Positions 39,772-50,264 are shown, numbered from the stretch's first letter. The stretch: DNA of 64,000 nucleotides from Neisseria montereyensis (GCF_024834045.1 NZ_JANUXW010000001.1:372001-436000), one strand, 5' to 3'. The notes: generated by a model not told the origin, from the letters alone. Numbers and translations: made by a program.

Positions 39772-41828
39772 ATAACAATAGCTATTTAAACAACGGATAT
39801 GATCAGGTTGTTGCTGATCGCGAACGGGATTTTATCTTGCGGTTGGTGGTGGCGTTCGTATTCATTGTGATTTTCTTTTTGTTGTTATTGGGTCGTTTTG
39901 TTTATCTGCAAATTGTCAAACATGATGAATATGTGGTGCGGGCCAATACCAACCGTATTTCATTAGTGCCTACCGCACCGATACGCGGAGAAATCGTAGA
40001 CGTAAACGGTGTGGTATTGGCACACAACTATCCTGCTTATTCTCTTGAAATCGTACCCAGTAAAATTGAAGGAAAGCTGGATGATACGATAGAAGCACTA
40101 CGCCAATATGTTGATATTACCGAAGGCGACATGAGGCGTTTTAAAAAATTCCGTGTCGAATTTCGTTCTTATGAAAATATTCCCTTAAAGTTAAAACTGA
40201 ACCCTGATGAAGCGGCAAGCTTGGCTGCGCAACTCTACCGTTTTAAAGGGGTGGAGATTAATGCACGCACGTTCCGTTCATACCCTTATCCCGAATTAAT
40301 GGCACACGTTTTAGGTTATATCGGCCGCATTAGCGATAGTGATCAAAAAAGATTGGAAACAGAAAATGCTTCGGCACTTTATCGGGGCAGCACCCATATC
40401 GGCAAATCGGGCCTGGAGCGGTTTTATGAGCGCCAGCTTCATGGGGTGCCGGGTTATCAGGAGGTCGAAAAAGACGCTTATGGCAATATAGTACGCGTTT
40501 TAAAAAGCGTGCCGGCCAAAACGGGCAAAACTCTACGGTTGGCTATGGATATCCGCCTGCAACAAGAGGCAGACCGTTTAATGGGTGATAGGCGTGGCGC
40601 GATGGTGGCGTTGAACCCGCAAACCGGCGGGGTATTGGCATTTGTGTCTAAGCCTTCGTTTGATCCGAATTTATTTATCGACGGCATCGATACCGAATCA
40701 TGGAAAGGTTTGAATGAGAATTGGGAGCGCCCGCTGATTAACCGAGTAACACAAGGTCTTTATCCGCCGGGCTCTACCTTTAAGCCGTTTATGGGCATGG
40801 CTTTATTGGAAAGCGGCAAAATCGATCAAAATACCATTGTGCCCGCGCCGGGTGCTTGGAGTATTCCGGGTTCCCGCCACTTATTCCGTGATTCGGTGCG
40901 TAGGGGGCATGGTTCGGCCAATTTAAGCAAGGCTATTCAAGTGTCGTCGGATACTTTCTTCTACCGCTTGGGTTATGAGCTCGGTATCGATAAAGTATCG
41001 CCGTATTTGGCGCAGTTCGGGTTGGGTGCGCAAACCGGCATTGATTTGCCGCACGAATATAGAGGGGTATTGCCCTCAAGAGAGTGGAAAGCCAAGCGCT
41101 TTGCTAAGGCTAAAAACCCAAGGTCGCGTGAGTGGCAGCCGGCGGAAATGGTATCGGTGAGCATCGGGCAGGGGTATAACGCTTATACGCCTTTGCAAAT
41201 GGCGCAAGCTACCGCTTCATTGGCGAATGACGGTGTGGTTTACCGGCCACATTTGGTTAAAGAATTATTGGATCACGACCGACGTGAAATTACCTTAATC
41301 GACCCTGAGCCGGAGCGCAGAATTCCGTTTAAATACGATAATTTTGAATATATCAAACAAGCGATGTCGAAAGTGTTAAAACCGGGCGGAACGGCGCACC
41401 GTATAGGATATGGTTTGCAATATACGATGGGCGGTAAAACCGGTACGGCGCAGGTGGTACAAATTAAACAGGGTGCCAGCTATAATGCGGCGGCATTGGC
41501 CGAGCAGCACCGTGACCATGCATGGTTTATTTCGTTTGCGCCGCTTGAAAAGCCTCAGATTGCGATTGCCGTTTTATTGGAAAACGGCGGTTGGGGGGCC
41601 AGTGCGGCGCCATTGGCCCGTGCGCTGACTGATTATTATCTGCTGACTTTAAAAGCAGGGCAGCTAGCAGGCCCCGTACCTAAAGAGCCGTTGTTAAAAA
41701 GCAAAGAGCATGAGGATATGCAGCAAACAGCCGCCAGCGCGCCTGTTGTCCGTTCTGAAACTTCGGTATTCAAGCAGGCTTATGACAATATTGCAGGTAT
41801 TCGGGCGGCTTCCGGAGCGGTACGATGA
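39768..41828 (+). CDS. mrdA: Penicillin-binding protein 2, elongasome transpeptidase
   Basis: A 686-residue class B PBP that cross-links peptidoglycan during elongation. One membrane helix (about 24-47), pedestal domain, then transpeptidase: active Ser336 in STFK, the second motif Ser393-Ser394-Asp395 and KTGT at 557-560. The C-terminal tail after about 630 is low-complexity. Coupled by four-base overlaps to mreD and rodA. It is distinct from the divisome PBP (penA/ftsI). Confidence 0.96.
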   Translation: MNNNSYLNNGYDQVVADRERDFILRLVVAFVFIVIFFLLLLGRFVYLQIVKHDEYVVRANTNRISLVPTAPIRGEIVDVNGVVLAHNYPAYSLEIVPSKIEGKLDDTIEALRQYVDITEGDMRRFKKFRVEFRSYENIPLKLKLNPDEAASLAAQLYRFKGVEINARTFRSYPYPELMAHVLGYIGRISDSDQKRLETENASALYRGSTHIGKSGLERFYERQLHGVPGYQEVEKDAYGNIVRVLKSVPAKTGKTLRLAMDIRLQQEADRLMGDRRGAMVALNPQTGGVLAFVSKPSFDPNLFIDGIDTESWKGLNENWERPLINRVTQGLYPPGSTFKPFMGMALLESGKIDQNTIVPAPGAWSIPGSRHLFRDSVRRGHGSANLSKAIQVSSDTFFYRLGYELGIDKVSPYLAQFGLGAQTGIDLPHEYRGVLPSREWKAKRFAKAKNPRSREWQPAEMVSVSIGQGYNAYTPLQMAQATASLANDGVVYRPHLVKELLDHDRREITLIDPEPERRIPFKYDNFEYIKQAMSKVLKPGGTAHRIGYGLQYTMGGKTGTAQVVQIKQGASYNAAALAEQHRDHAWFISFAPLEKPQIAIAVLLENGGWGASAAPLARALTDYYLLTLKAGQLAGPVPKEPLLKSKEHEDMQQTAASAPVVRSETSVFKQAYDNIAGIRAASGAVR

Positions 41829-42931
41829 ATATAAATGAAGAGACTTTTTTAGGCAGAATCAAACGTATTGTTTGGGCGCCTATGGATCCTTGGCTGTTTT
41901 ATGCCATGTTGGCGGTTTATATTATGAGCCTGTTTTTACTGTATTCGGCAGACGGGCAGCAAATCGGCCAATTGCAGAATAAAACCGTGCACACGGTATT
42001 GGCATTTATATTGCTTTGGTTTGTGGCTCGCGCCCGTCCGCAAACATTGTCTGCCCTTGCCCCGCCGGTGTATGCGATAGGTGTCGTATTATTGTTGGGT
42101 GTGGAATTTTTCGGGGTCACGGTAAACGGTTCGACACGTTGGCTGAATATCGGTATCGGCCGGATACAGCCGTCTGAAATCATGAAAATCGCGTTGCCGA
42201 TGATGGTGGCGTGGTATTTTCAAAAATATGAAATGTCGTTGCGGTGGTATCACTATATCGGTGCTTTGGTTTTGGTGATGGTACCGGGCGCGCTGATTTT
42301 GAAGCAGCCCGATTTGGGTACGGCAACTTTGATTATGGCTTCCGGTATTTTTGTGATTTTCTTTGCCGGTTTGCCGTGGAAAGTTATTTTTGCCTCATTG
42401 ATTGGTTTTTTTGCCGCATTGCCGTTGCTTTGGAATTACGGTATGCACGATTATCAAAAAACCCGCGTGTTGACCCTGCTCGACCCGACTAAAGATCCGC
42501 TAGGTGCCGGCTATCATATTTTGCAATCGATGATTGCCATCGGTTCCGGCGGGCTTTGGGGTAAAGGCTGGCTGAATGGTACGCAAACCCATTTGGACTA
42601 TATTCCCGAATCAACGACCGACTTTATTTTTGCCGTTTTCGGGGAAGAGTTCGGTCTTATCGGTAACGGGTTATTATTGGCTGTTTATCTGCTGATTCTC
42701 GGGCGCGGGCTTTATATTGCAGGCAAGGCGCAAACCTTATACAACAGAACGTTGGCCGGCGCATTAACCATGACGTTTTTCTGTTATGCATTTGTGAATA
42801 TGGGTATGGTGAGCGGTATTCTTCCCGTGGTCGGCGTACCGTTGCCGCTAGTAAGCTATGGCGGTACGGCTACTTTATCTATTATGATGATATTGGCTTT
42901 GTTGATGGGTATCGGCAATCAGCGGGCTTAA
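41825..42931 (+). CDS. rodA: Rod-shape SEDS glycosyltransferase RodA
   Basis: A 368-residue polytopic protein with about ten helices that polymerises lipid II during elongation. SEDS signatures are present: STRWLNIGIGRIQPSEIMKI, LKQPDLGTA, QTHLDYIPESTTDFIFAV and the final GVPLPLVSYGGTA. Last gene of the rod operon, followed by a DUS-pair terminator. Confidence 0.96.
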   Translation: MNINEETFLGRIKRIVWAPMDPWLFYAMLAVYIMSLFLLYSADGQQIGQLQNKTVHTVLAFILLWFVARARPQTLSALAPPVYAIGVVLLLGVEFFGVTVNGSTRWLNIGIGRIQPSEIMKIALPMMVAWYFQKYEMSLRWYHYIGALVLVMVPGALILKQPDLGTATLIMASGIFVIFFAGLPWKVIFASLIGFFAALPLLWNYGMHDYQKTRVLTLLDPTKDPLGAGYHILQSMIAIGSGGLWGKGWLNGTQTHLDYIPESTTDFIFAVFGEEFGLIGNGLLLAVYLLILGRGLYIAGKAQTLYNRTLAGALTMTFFCYAFVNMGMVSGILPVVGVPLPLVSYGGTATLSIMMILALLMGIGNQRA

Positions 42932-42951
42932 GCTGTTAATGCTATTGAATG

Positions 42952-42998
42952 GAATGTTTCAGACGGCCTCTATTCATATAAGGCCGTCTGAAACATTC
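42952..42998 (+). terminator. Rod operon DUS-pair terminator
   Basis: GAATGTTTCAGACGGCCT pairs perfectly with AGGCCGTCTGAAACATTC, 20 bases after rodA. Confidence 0.85.
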
Positions 42999-43120
42999 TA
43001 TATAAATCATATAATAGATAACTTTAATTAAATAGATGAATATAGGTAATTGCTTTGAAATTTGGCAGCAGTATTTGCCGTACGAATCAAAGAGAATGAA
43101 ATAATACAAGGTATAAGCAC

Positions 43121-43780
43121 ATGATAGGCATGGAAATCGGCAAGATCATTTTGGCATTTATGGTATTGATTAACCCTTTGGGCGGATTGTCCATTTATCT
43201 TGAAATGACACAAAATTTAAGTACGCGCGAGCGCCGTAAAGTTGCAAAAAATGCTTCTATTGCCGTAATGATCGCCATTACTGCTTTTACGCTGACAGGC
43301 AGTACGATTCTCAAGCTGTTCGGTATCAGTGTCGGCGCGTTTCAGGTGGGCGGCGGTATTTTGGTATTGTTGATTGCTATTTCGTTAATGAATGGCGGCA
43401 ATAATCCTGCCAAGCCCGAAGCATTGCCGGAAGAAGGTAAAGATGTGGAAGTATCCAATCGCAGTAACCATAATATCGGTGCTATTGCAGTGGTGCCGCT
43501 GGCTATTCCGATAACGGTGGGGCCGGGTGGGATTTCTACCGTGATTATTTATGCATCTGCTGCTAAAGATTATCGTGATACGATATTAATTTTAATTGCC
43601 GGACTTTTTATCAGCCTGATTTGTTATATTATTTTGTTGGCAGCGGCAAGGGTTAGCCAAAAATTAGGGGATACGGGAGTAATCATTCTTAATCGTATAA
43701 TGGGGATGTTGTTGGCTGCCGTTTCGGTTGAAATTATTGTGGCCGGATTGAAAGCTTTGTTTCCGCAATTGAACGTATAA
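43121..43780 (+). CDS. MarC-family integral membrane protein
   Basis: A 219-residue protein with six predicted helices. The family's paired motifs appear: INPLGGLSIYLEMT in the first half and AIPITVGPGGISTVIIYA in the second, an internal repeat typical of MarC (UPF0056). Function is unknown even in E. coli; the old link to multiple antibiotic resistance has not held up. A charged loop (PEALPEEGKDVEVSNRSNHN) separates the halves. Single gene. Confidence 0.88.
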   Translation: MIGMEIGKIILAFMVLINPLGGLSIYLEMTQNLSTRERRKVAKNASIAVMIAITAFTLTGSTILKLFGISVGAFQVGGGILVLLIAISLMNGGNNPAKPEALPEEGKDVEVSNRSNHNIGAIAVVPLAIPITVGPGGISTVIIYASAAKDYRDTILILIAGLFISLICYIILLAAARVSQKLGDTGVIILNRIMGMLLAAVSVEIIVAGLKALFPQLNV

Positions 43781-43918
43781 AGAGGATTTGGTTAATCTTG
43801 AAAAGATTCGATAGATGATGGGATTGAAAGGATTGATGTTCGGAATAATTTGATTCGGGTTTTTAGCTGCAACCCATAGTTAATTGTTTGTATAGCAGAT
43901 AAGACAAATACGGTTATT

Positions 43919-43952
43919 ATTATTCAGGCAGCCTTGCGGCTGCCTGAATAAT
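43919..43952. terminator. Bidirectional terminator carrying a foreign-dialect DUS pair
   Basis: A perfect 15-bp stem with a TTGC loop. Each arm reads CGGCTGCCTGAATAAT, so the repeat is GGCTGCCTGAA, one base from AGGCTGCCTGAA (the Simonsiella dialect), not the AGGCCGTCTGAA used elsewhere in the window. It ends the TonB receptor gene and can also serve the converging marC-like gene. Confidence 0.85.
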
Positions 43953-43959
43953 TTAAAGC

Positions 43960-46182
43960 TTAGAAAGATACGCGTAAAGATGCGGCGACATTACGACCCG
44001 GTTGGGTATAAATATCGACATCTTGGTTGGCTCTACCGGCCATATCGGCATGTTGCCAATATTTTTTATTGCCGATATTGTAAACATTCAAACCCAATTC
44101 GATATTTTTATTGGGTTTGTACCACGCAGCGGCATCCCATACACCGTAGCCCGGTGTTTTGAAGCGGTTTTCACTGCTAACACGTTTTTGTGCTTTAGCC
44201 CAACGCAGCTTGCTACCGATGCCCCATTTATCTTGAACATAATCCAAGCCAATCACACCGTTTAACGGATAGGCGGTGTCTAAACTATTACCGTCGCCAT
44301 CTTTACCGCGCATCCAAGCGATACCGCCGTTTAAGCGCCAGTTTTCGGTTAATTTGAGTTGTCCGGACGCTTCTATACCATGTGTCCGTACTTTATCGAG
44401 ATTTTCATATTGGAAGATTTGAATGGCGCGTGGGCCGCTATTATCAATTCTTGCCAACCGTGTATTAATAAAGTCTTTATAGCGGTTATAGAAAGCGGTG
44501 ATTTGGGCATTACCGCGCTCATGACGGAATTTCATACCAAGTTCAACACTGTCGGAGCGTTCAGATTTCAGGTTGTGGTTCGGAATAATACGGTAACCAA
44601 AGGCATTATTACTAAACGACATGGTGGCGCTGTCGAACGGAGGTGTACGGAAACCGCGCGAATAAGAGGCAAATCCTGTCCAGTTTTGATTGAACGGTAC
44701 ACTTAGGCGCAGACTCGGCGTAAATGCATGGTCGTTGAATTTTTGAGGTAATTCTTGTGGTTCGGCATTTAGATAAGCCTGATCAATTTGCGGCGTTAAG
44801 GTTTCTTTTTCATAACGCAAAGCAGGAGTCAGTGTGATACCGTTACTGAAAGTCAAGCTGTCTTGCGCATAGATACTAAAGGTTTTACGACGGCTGTCGG
44901 GGAATGTTTTATTGGGGAACAGGCTACCTGCGTAGATTTTAGTGGTAGAACCGTCGGCATTAACCGTTAAGCTGTCGCGTGGACGGGCGGTATTGGTTTG
45001 CTTGTATTCCGCACCGGCAACAATAAGGTGTTCAATTCCACCGGTGTTTAAGCCCCATATGGTTCGGGTATTAATGCCTTTGGTGGTTTGATTAAAGCCA
45101 TAGTCGGAATAGCGGGTGGATGCCGAAACAATATTGTTATTCATAGAAGTGCTTTCACTGATTACGGCATCATCTTCGGCTGTTAGTTTTTGATGATACA
45201 GTTGAACAGCGGCTTCTTGTAAGCTACCCCCTTGTCCGATGTAACGATAGCCTAATTCTAAACGTTGGCGGCGGGCACGGTCGCGGGCGAAATATTCCGA
45301 CGTGTTGGTAACTCTCGGTCCTCGGGCAGAGGAACCCATCGCATTGAGTACGTTGGTATCGTTTTTGCGTGAAAACCGCTCCCATAGCATTTCTATACGG
45401 TGTTGTTCGTTGCCGATACTGCCTTTGGCCAAGATATTATTGCTGTGCATATCTTGAGGGTTGTTTTTGGAACGGCGGCCGCCAAGTATATCTAAACTAC
45501 CGCGGTTTTTGTATTCATGACCGTTGCGGTTGGTATACATTAATAAACCTTCGGCCACATCGGTATGGCCGGCAATCGTCGCCGTGGTGCCATAGCTGCG
45601 GTCGCTGCTGTGATAACTTTGTTTTACACCAAAATATACCGGTTTGTCGGCATCGACAAAATCAGAAGGCGAATAAGTACTCATATTGACCACGCCGCCT
45701 AATGCATCGCTTCCGTATAAGGCAGAATAAGGGCCTTTAACAATATCAACCTGCTTGAGGGTGTCGGTTTCAACCAAATCACGGCCTGTAATCGTACCGC
45801 CGCCGCCATTGCCGCCGCCATAAGATTCCGGAATACGGATACCGTCGACCATCATCAAAATGCGGTTGCCTTCAATACCACGGATATTGATCGAACCGTT
45901 ACCTCTACGGGTGTTATCGGTAGTAACACTGACACCGGGTTCGTACATCATAAGGTCGTCTAGGTTATGCGCCGCCGCACTGTCCATCGTTCTGCGTGAA
46001 ATAACGGATACGTTAGGCGCTGCCTTATCTAGTGTTTGCTCGTATCTGCTGGCAGTTACGACAACTGTATCCAACTCGGCGTTGTTGTCGGTATTTTCAT
46101 CGTTAGGCGCACCCCATGCCGTTAACGGTATGGCAGGGAAGAGGGCTGCAATGGTGCATGCCAATAAAGATTGTTTAGTCAT
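43960..46182 (-). CDS. TonB-dependent haem/haemoglobin-type receptor
   Basis: A 740-residue outer membrane receptor. Signal peptide (about 1-24) ends at WGA, TonB box LDTVVVTAS follows at about 38, then the plug (about 45-165) with INIRGIEGNRILMMVDGIR and VKGPYSALYGSDALGGVV, and a barrel ending LRVSF with terminal Phe. The plug wording and length fit haem/haemoglobin receptors of the HmbR/HmuR group, but the FRAP/NPNL-type haem motif is not clear, so the substrate is uncertain. A strong Fur box lies upstream. The 3' hairpin uses a different DUS dialect, suggesting recent acquisition. Confidence 0.85.
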   Translation of the reverse strand: MTKQSLLACTIAALFPAIPLTAWGAPNDENTDNNAELDTVVVTASRYEQTLDKAAPNVSVISRRTMDSAAAHNLDDLMMYEPGVSVTTDNTRRGNGSINIRGIEGNRILMMVDGIRIPESYGGGNGGGGTITGRDLVETDTLKQVDIVKGPYSALYGSDALGGVVNMSTYSPSDFVDADKPVYFGVKQSYHSSDRSYGTTATIAGHTDVAEGLLMYTNRNGHEYKNRGSLDILGGRRSKNNPQDMHSNNILAKGSIGNEQHRIEMLWERFSRKNDTNVLNAMGSSARGPRVTNTSEYFARDRARRQRLELGYRYIGQGGSLQEAAVQLYHQKLTAEDDAVISESTSMNNNIVSASTRYSDYGFNQTTKGINTRTIWGLNTGGIEHLIVAGAEYKQTNTARPRDSLTVNADGSTTKIYAGSLFPNKTFPDSRRKTFSIYAQDSLTFSNGITLTPALRYEKETLTPQIDQAYLNAEPQELPQKFNDHAFTPSLRLSVPFNQNWTGFASYSRGFRTPPFDSATMSFSNNAFGYRIIPNHNLKSERSDSVELGMKFRHERGNAQITAFYNRYKDFINTRLARIDNSGPRAIQIFQYENLDKVRTHGIEASGQLKLTENWRLNGGIAWMRGKDGDGNSLDTAYPLNGVIGLDYVQDKWGIGSKLRWAKAQKRVSSENRFKTPGYGVWDAAAWYKPNKNIELGLNVYNIGNKKYWQHADMAGRANQDVDIYTQPGRNVAASLRVSF

Positions 46183-46260
46183 GATTTGGTTTTCTCTTGA
46201 TTGAATAAACTCTATAAATGGTTAATAATATATAAATAAATAAAAGCTAATTTTACAATT

Positions 46261-46279
46261 AAGAATGATTATCATAGTA
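46261..46279 (-). promoter_or_regulatory. Fur box of the TonB receptor gene
   Basis: AAGAATGATTATCATAGTA matches the 19-base Fur consensus GATAATGATTATCATTATC at 14 positions, with an intact ATGATTATCAT core, 79 bases before the start codon. Confidence 0.75.
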
Positions 46280-46390
46280 ACTTTGATAAAATGTAGCAAT
46301 ATGATAAAAGTATTTTTTCATAGTAATGGTTTTTTATAAGGTATGTTAATGTGTGGTTAACAGAATAAGACTTATCAAAAATCATGATAT

Positions 46391-46432
46391 AAAACATGCC
46401 CGATGAATTATAAAATTCATCGGGCATGTTTT
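46391..46432. terminator. Strong terminator after small membrane protein gene
   Basis: AAAACATGCCCGATGAATT and its exact complement form a stem of 19 bp; T-runs at both ends after transcription from either side. Confidence 0.9.
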
Positions 46433-46458
46433 ATGGTTTTGTTATAATTAATTTATGA

Positions 46459-46659
46459 TTAATGTTTTGAATCTGAAAAAAATAAAGATGTTCTATTTTC
46501 TTCATATTCTTTTTGTTTTACCGGGTCTTTAAATTTGGCTTCCAATAAGTTTTTGCGGCTGAAAGTTTGACTAATGTTTTGTTTTATTTCAGGATTTTCC
46601 TGAATGTAATACAGCCCACCGATAAGTAATGCGGCAATAATCACAACGGTTTTATTCAT
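46459..46659 (-). CDS. Small single-pass membrane protein
   Basis: A 66-residue protein: MNKTVVIIAALLIGGLYYI is a signal-anchor helix, followed by a charged, lysine/glutamate-rich periplasmic or cytoplasmic tail. GGAAAATG spacing (AAAAGGAAAATGTTATG on the minus strand) gives a good ribosome site and a strong terminator follows, so it is a real gene. Family and role are unknown. Confidence 0.7.
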   Translation of the reverse strand: MNKTVVIIAALLIGGLYYIQENPEIKQNISQTFSRKNLLEAKFKDPVKQKEYEENRTSLFFSDSKH

Positions 46660-47056
46660 AACATTTTCCTTTTACATCTTGGCCGGTTGTTTTTTGATTT
46701 ATTTATAAAAGGATAAAGCAAATGTCATAAGTGAGTTGGGTTTCTATTCCCGACGGTATCTTTCAAGTGTTCGATGGAAGATATGTAACTTTTGAAATTA
46801 TTATGATATTAAATATAAATAATATTGAATTTATTTGAATGGATAAAATCGGGGTAGTTTGTGTGACTGTTTTTGATATTTGGTTTTTATATATAAGGTC
46901 GTCTGAAAAGTTTCAGGCGGCTTTATATATTGCGCCCTGCTATATGAGTTAATTTTGTTGACAATATCGGATTTTTTCATCCGCTATCGCGCTAAATTCA
47001 GTTACAATAGCCAACATTTCCCGCCTATTTTTTCAACATTGCAAGGATTTCAGACC
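46660..47056. other. Intergenic region upstream of glyA
   Basis: 397 bases, AT-rich. It contains a one-mismatch DUS AGGTCGTCTGAA at 46897-46908 facing a degraded partner, forming an imperfect hairpin. A glyA promoter is expected in the last 100 bases. I see no riboswitch structure or gene. Confidence 0.55.
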
Positions 47057-48307
47057 ATGTTTTCAAAAAGCGTTACCATTGAGAAATACGATCCCGAACT
47101 GGCTTCAGCCATCGCCAAAGAAGTGCAGCGCCAACAAGACCACGTTGAGCTGATTGCCTCTGAAAACTATGTTAGCTGCGCCGTTATGGAAGCTCAAGGC
47201 AGCCAATTGACCAATAAATATGCCGAAGGCTATCCGGCCAAACGTTATTATGGCGGCTGCGAATATGTGGATATTGCCGAGCAACTGGCGATTGACCGCG
47301 TGAAAAAATTATTCGGTGCGGAATATGCCAATGTGCAGCCGCATTCCGGTTCGCAAGCCAACCAAGCGGTTTATGCTTCGGTATTGAAACCGGGCGATAC
47401 TATTTTGGGTATGAGCTTGGCACACGGCGGCCATTTAACGCATGGCGCATCAGTGAATATTTCCGGCAAACTGTATAACGCGATTACTTATGGTTTGGAT
47501 GAAAACGAAGTATTGGATTATGCCGAAGTAGAGCGTTTGGCATTGGAACACAAACCTAAAATGATTGTGGCCGGTGCTTCTGCTTATGCTTTGGAAATCG
47601 ACTGGGCGAAATTCCGTGAAATCGCCGATAAAGTGGGTGCTTATCTGTTTGTGGATATGGCGCACTATGCCGGTTTGGTTGCGGGCGGCGAATATCCGAA
47701 TCCCGTGCCGTTTGCCGATTTTGTGACCACCACCACCCATAAAACCTTACGCGGCCCGCGCGGCGGCGTGATTTTGTGCCGTGACAATACTCATGAAAAA
47801 GCCTTGAATTCGGCGATTTTCCCAAGTCTGCAAGGCGGCCCGCTGATGCATGTGATTGCGGCGAAAGCGGTAGCGTTTAAAGAAGCCTTGGAACCTGAGT
47901 TTAAAGAATACGCCAAACAGGTGAAAATCAATGCGGCAGCCATGGCTGAGGAGTTGGTAAAACGCGGTTTGCGCATTATTTCCGGCCGCACCGAAAGCCA
48001 TGTTTTCTTGGTGGATTTGCGTGCTAAAAACATTACCGGTAAAGCTGCCGAAGAAGCTTTGGGTAAAGCACACATTACCATCAATAAAAACGCAATTCCG
48101 AACGACCCTGAAAAACCATTTGTGACTTCAGGTATCCGTGTCGGCACGGCGGCGATTACTACGCGCGGCTTCAAAGAAAGCGATGCCCGTGAATTGGCTA
48201 ATCTGTTGGCTGATGTGGTGGAAAACCCGAACGACGATGCAACCTTGCAACGCGTTGCCAAAGCCGCTACGGCGTTGTGCACAAAATATCCGGTTTATGG
48301 TGCGTAA
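47057..48307 (+). CDS. glyA: Serine hydroxymethyltransferase
   Basis: A 416-residue PLP enzyme making glycine and methylene-tetrahydrofolate from serine. The PLP lysine is Lys229 in [25 protein letters not shown] and [13 protein letters not shown] are family hallmarks. The frame extends back to 46955, but the ATG at 47057, with AAGGA nine bases before it, matches the known N-terminus. Confidence 0.97.
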   Translation: MFSKSVTIEKYDPELASAIAKEVQRQQDHVELIASENYVSCAVMEAQGSQLTNKYAEGYPAKRYYGGCEYVDIAEQLAIDRVKKLFGAEYANVQPHSGSQANQAVYASVLKPGDTILGMSLAHGGHLTHGASVNISGKLYNAITYGLDENEVLDYAEVERLALEHKPKMIVAGASAYALEIDWAKFREIADKVGAYLFVDMAHYAGLVAGGEYPNPVPFADFVTTTTHKTLRGPRGGVILCRDNTHEKALNSAIFPSLQGGPLMHVIAAKAVAFKEALEPEFKEYAKQVKINAAAMAEELVKRGLRIISGRTESHVFLVDLRAKNITGKAAEEALGKAHITINKNAIPNDPEKPFVTSGIRVGTAAITTRGFKESDARELANLLADVVENPNDDATLQRVAKAATALCTKYPVYGA

Positions 48308-48332
48308 GATTTAATATCGGATAAATTAAACC

Positions 48333-48366
48333 AAAGGCCGTCTGAAAACATTTTCAGACGGCCTTT
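48333..48366. terminator. glyA DUS-pair terminator
   Basis: AAAGGCCGTCTGAAAA and complement with minimal loop, 26 bases after the glyA stop. Confidence 0.85.
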
Positions 48367-48381
48367 ATTTATCAAATGAAT

Positions 48382-48417
48382 AAAACAACCGCCGTTGTGA
48401 AAAACGGCGGTTGTTTT
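48382..48417 (-). terminator. psd terminator
   Basis: AAAACAACCGCCGTT / AACGGCGGTTGTTTT stem just downstream of psd on its strand. Confidence 0.85.
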
Positions 48418-48431
48418 GTTTCAGCCAAACT

Positions 48432-49298
48432 TTAATCTTTGGAAAATTCGTTTTCCACTGCTTGGCGGACTTTCTCGGCGGAAGCTTCGATATCGGTTTG
48501 GCTAACCTCAACCTTAGCCGTGCTTTCTGTTGCCGCTGTATCGAGCTGGGTTGTTGTCGCGTTTACGTTATCGGCTACCGGCGTAACGGTTTCTTCGGCT
48601 TGTTGTGCAGCGGAAGTATCCGCATTGGCATCAGCGTTTTCACTCGGTGCCGTGAGCGGTAAACGGGCGATAATGGTGCTGGTACCGCTGACTTTATCGC
48701 CAATGGCGACTTCGGCACGGGCATCGGTGGGCAGATAAACATCTACGCGCGAACCGAAGCGGATAAAGCCGTAACGTTCGCCACGGCGTAGGGAATCGCC
48801 GACTTGGGTATAGCATAAAATCCGACGTGCCACCAACCCGGCAACTTGAACGAAGGTTAATTCACGGCCGCTTACGGTGGTAGCCAATACGGCATTGCGT
48901 TCGTTTTCGGTGCTGGCTTTGTCTAAAGCGGCATTCACGAATTTACCCGGATTGTATTCAACGGCGGTTACCGTGCCGTCAATCGGCGAGCGTTGGGAAT
49001 GAACGTTAAACACATTCATAAAAATACTGATTTTCAAGGCTTCGACTTGGCGGTAGGGGTCGGTTGCTTTTTCTACCACCACAATACGACCATCGACCGG
49101 GCTTAATACGGCATCTTTATCTTGCGGCGCATCGCGGCCGGGGTCGCGGAAAAACTGTAAGGCGAAAATGGTAAAAATCCAAAACGGCAGCGACCACCAG
49201 CAAGCAAAAATCGTTAATAAAATACTGACAACCAATCCGCCTATAATAAAAGGCCAGCCTTCTCGGGCAATAATCGGATGTGGGTAAAAACCGGACAT
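48432..49298 (-). CDS. psd: Phosphatidylserine decarboxylase proenzyme
   Basis: A 288-residue inner membrane enzyme that makes phosphatidylethanolamine. It belongs to the short form that self-cleaves at Gly182-Ser183 in [11 protein letters not shown] to give the pyruvoyl cofactor. Membrane helices lie near 15-50; the catalytic region includes LSPVDGRIV and [12 protein letters not shown] with His100. After about residue 215 there is a tail of roughly 70 residues rich in Ala, Thr, Glu and Asp with no recognisable fold, longer than the minimal family length. Confidence 0.93.
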   Translation of the reverse strand: MSGFYPHPIIAREGWPFIIGGLVVSILLTIFACWWSLPFWIFTIFALQFFRDPGRDAPQDKDAVLSPVDGRIVVVEKATDPYRQVEALKISIFMNVFNVHSQRSPIDGTVTAVEYNPGKFVNAALDKASTENERNAVLATTVSGRELTFVQVAGLVARRILCYTQVGDSLRRGERYGFIRFGSRVDVYLPTDARAEVAIGDKVSGTSTIIARLPLTAPSENADANADTSAAQQAEETVTPVADNVNATTTQLDTAATESTAKVEVSQTDIEASAEKVRQAVENEFSKD

Positions 49299-49453
49299 AA
49301 ATATTTCCTTATTGTAGTTAGTAACAGACGGACGTTTCGATTATAGCCGATACTTGCGAGAAAAGGAAAAGGCCGTCTGAAAAGCGTTAACCGCCGCTTA
49401 TGGGCTATAATGACAGCCTTGTCCCATCAATCTTAAGGCCGTCTGAAAACATC

Positions 49454-50197
49454 ATGTCTGATAAACCGCAAGAAACCGTCCGCTTATCCAAAAGAATGGC
49501 CGAACTCGGCTTGTGCTCCCGCCGCGAGGCCGACAGCTATATCGAACAGGGCTGGGTGAAAGTAAACGGCCAAACGGCTGTGCTCGGTCAGAAAGTGACC
49601 GCAGCAGACCGTATCGACCTTGATAAACAAGCCCATGAAAAACAAGCGCAACGGGTAACGGTTTTATTGAACAAGCCGGTCGGTTATGTGAGCGCGCAGG
49701 CGGAAAAAGGCTATCAGTCTGCCGCCGAACTGATTACGCCGGAAAACCATTGGTCGGGCGATACCAGCCGGATTCGTTTTCACGAGTCGCACCGTTACGG
49801 ATTGGCGCCGGCGGGGCGGCTCGATATCGATTCGGTCGGCCTGCTGGTGTTGACGCAAGACGGGCGTGTGGCCAAGCAACTTATCGGTGAAGACAGTACC
49901 CGTGATAAAGAATATCTCGTTCGTGTACGCGGTAAACTGAGCGACGAAGGTTTACGTTTGCTGAACCACGGCTTGAGTTTGGACGGTGAAAAACTCAAAC
50001 CGGCCAAAGTGGAATGGCAAAATGAAGATCAATTGCGCTTTGTGTTGCAACAGGGTAAAAAACGCCAAATCCGCCGCATGTGCGAGTTGGTCGGGCTGCG
50101 CGTGGTCGGTTTGAAACGCATCCGCATCGGTAAAGTCAAATTGGGCAAACTACCGCCGGGGAAATGGCGTTATCTTGCCCCGAATGAAAAATTTTAA
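49454..50197 (+). CDS. rluF: 23S rRNA pseudouridine synthase, RluF-like
   Basis: A 247-residue cytoplasmic RsuA-family enzyme. The N-terminal S4 RNA-binding domain (about 9-55, [18 protein letters not shown]) is followed by the synthase domain with the catalytic Asp in [33 protein letters not shown] and the C-terminal pattern resemble RluF (position 2604) more than RluB or RsuA; target assignment is inference. The frame opens at 49400 but the ATG at 49454 fits the family. A DUS lies in the leader. Confidence 0.82.
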   Translation: MSDKPQETVRLSKRMAELGLCSRREADSYIEQGWVKVNGQTAVLGQKVTAADRIDLDKQAHEKQAQRVTVLLNKPVGYVSAQAEKGYQSAAELITPENHWSGDTSRIRFHESHRYGLAPAGRLDIDSVGLLVLTQDGRVAKQLIGEDSTRDKEYLVRVRGKLSDEGLRLLNHGLSLDGEKLKPAKVEWQNEDQLRFVLQQGKKRQIRRMCELVGLRVVGLKRIRIGKVKLGKLPPGKWRYLAPNEKF

Positions 50198-50264
50198 ATT
50201 TCAGACGGCCTACTGGTGATATCGATTTCAGCAACGATTGTTATCTGCAAATATGGATAATGAG

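Noticed and set aside
46660-47056. Glycine riboswitch before glyA
   Set aside because: The leader is AT-rich with only an imperfect DUS hairpin; I could not find paired aptamer-like structures.
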